Below, piece by piece: positions 5,648 to 5,648 of a stretch of 5,648 bases of DNA. The translations under genes and the position numbers were made by a program. The notes under the pieces were generated by a model that made no database searches, had not been told where the DNA came from, and saw nothing but the letters and a program-made list of their open reading frames with translations. The stretch's first letter is position 1. Each line of letters starts with the position of its first letter. Source of the stretch: Candidatus Accumulibacter sp. UBA704 (GTDB taxonomy: Bacteria > Pseudomonadota > Gammaproteobacteria > Burkholderiales > Rhodocyclaceae); NCBI GenBank assembly GCA_002304785.1, contig DBMG01000056.1, forward strand, positions 1,307 to 6,954. The letters run 5' to 3'.

Positions 5648-5648
5648 G

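Overview
The window is a compact, GC-rich stretch of bacterial chromosome carrying housekeeping genes. Protein signatures, the neighbourhood tsaD / plsY / folB and the gene style suggest a betaproteobacterium, possibly a Rhodocyclales relative (Dechloromonas/Azonexus-like). That placement comes from recognising the sequence style, not from a search. I see no rRNA, tRNA, insertion sequence, CRISPR array, prophage or obvious sign of horizontal transfer.

Layout: (1) 1-993, plus strand: tsaD, lacking only its first residues at the window edge. (2) 994-1614, minus: plsY, which meets tsaD tail to tail with the two stop codons touching. (3) 1615-1731: a 117-bp divergent intergenic region with a hairpin and mirrored -10-like motifs. 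(4) 1732-2091, plus: folB. (5) 2102-5285, minus: a run transcribed in the order proA, ogt, xerD, ybaK. proA and ogt are 10 nt apart, ogt and xerD overlap by 17 nt, and xerD and ybaK are 59 nt apart. (6) 5286-5398: a divergent control region with a perfect TATAAT for proA and a small inverted repeat. (7) 5399-5647, plus: a small cysteine-rich protein that I do not recognise.

The functions are diverse: tRNA t6A modification (TsaD), phospholipid synthesis (PlsY), folate synthesis (FolB), tRNA proofreading (YbaK), chromosome dimer resolution (XerD), alkylation repair (Ogt) and proline synthesis (ProA). The proA-ogt-xerD block looks like a co-transcribed and translationally coupled unit although its products act in unrelated pathways. 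ybaK may be its last cistron.

I found no convincing new multi-gene system. The item most worth a second look is the seven-cysteine protein at the right end and the compact divergent promoter region it shares with proA. There is no gene-free stretch longer than about 120 bases.
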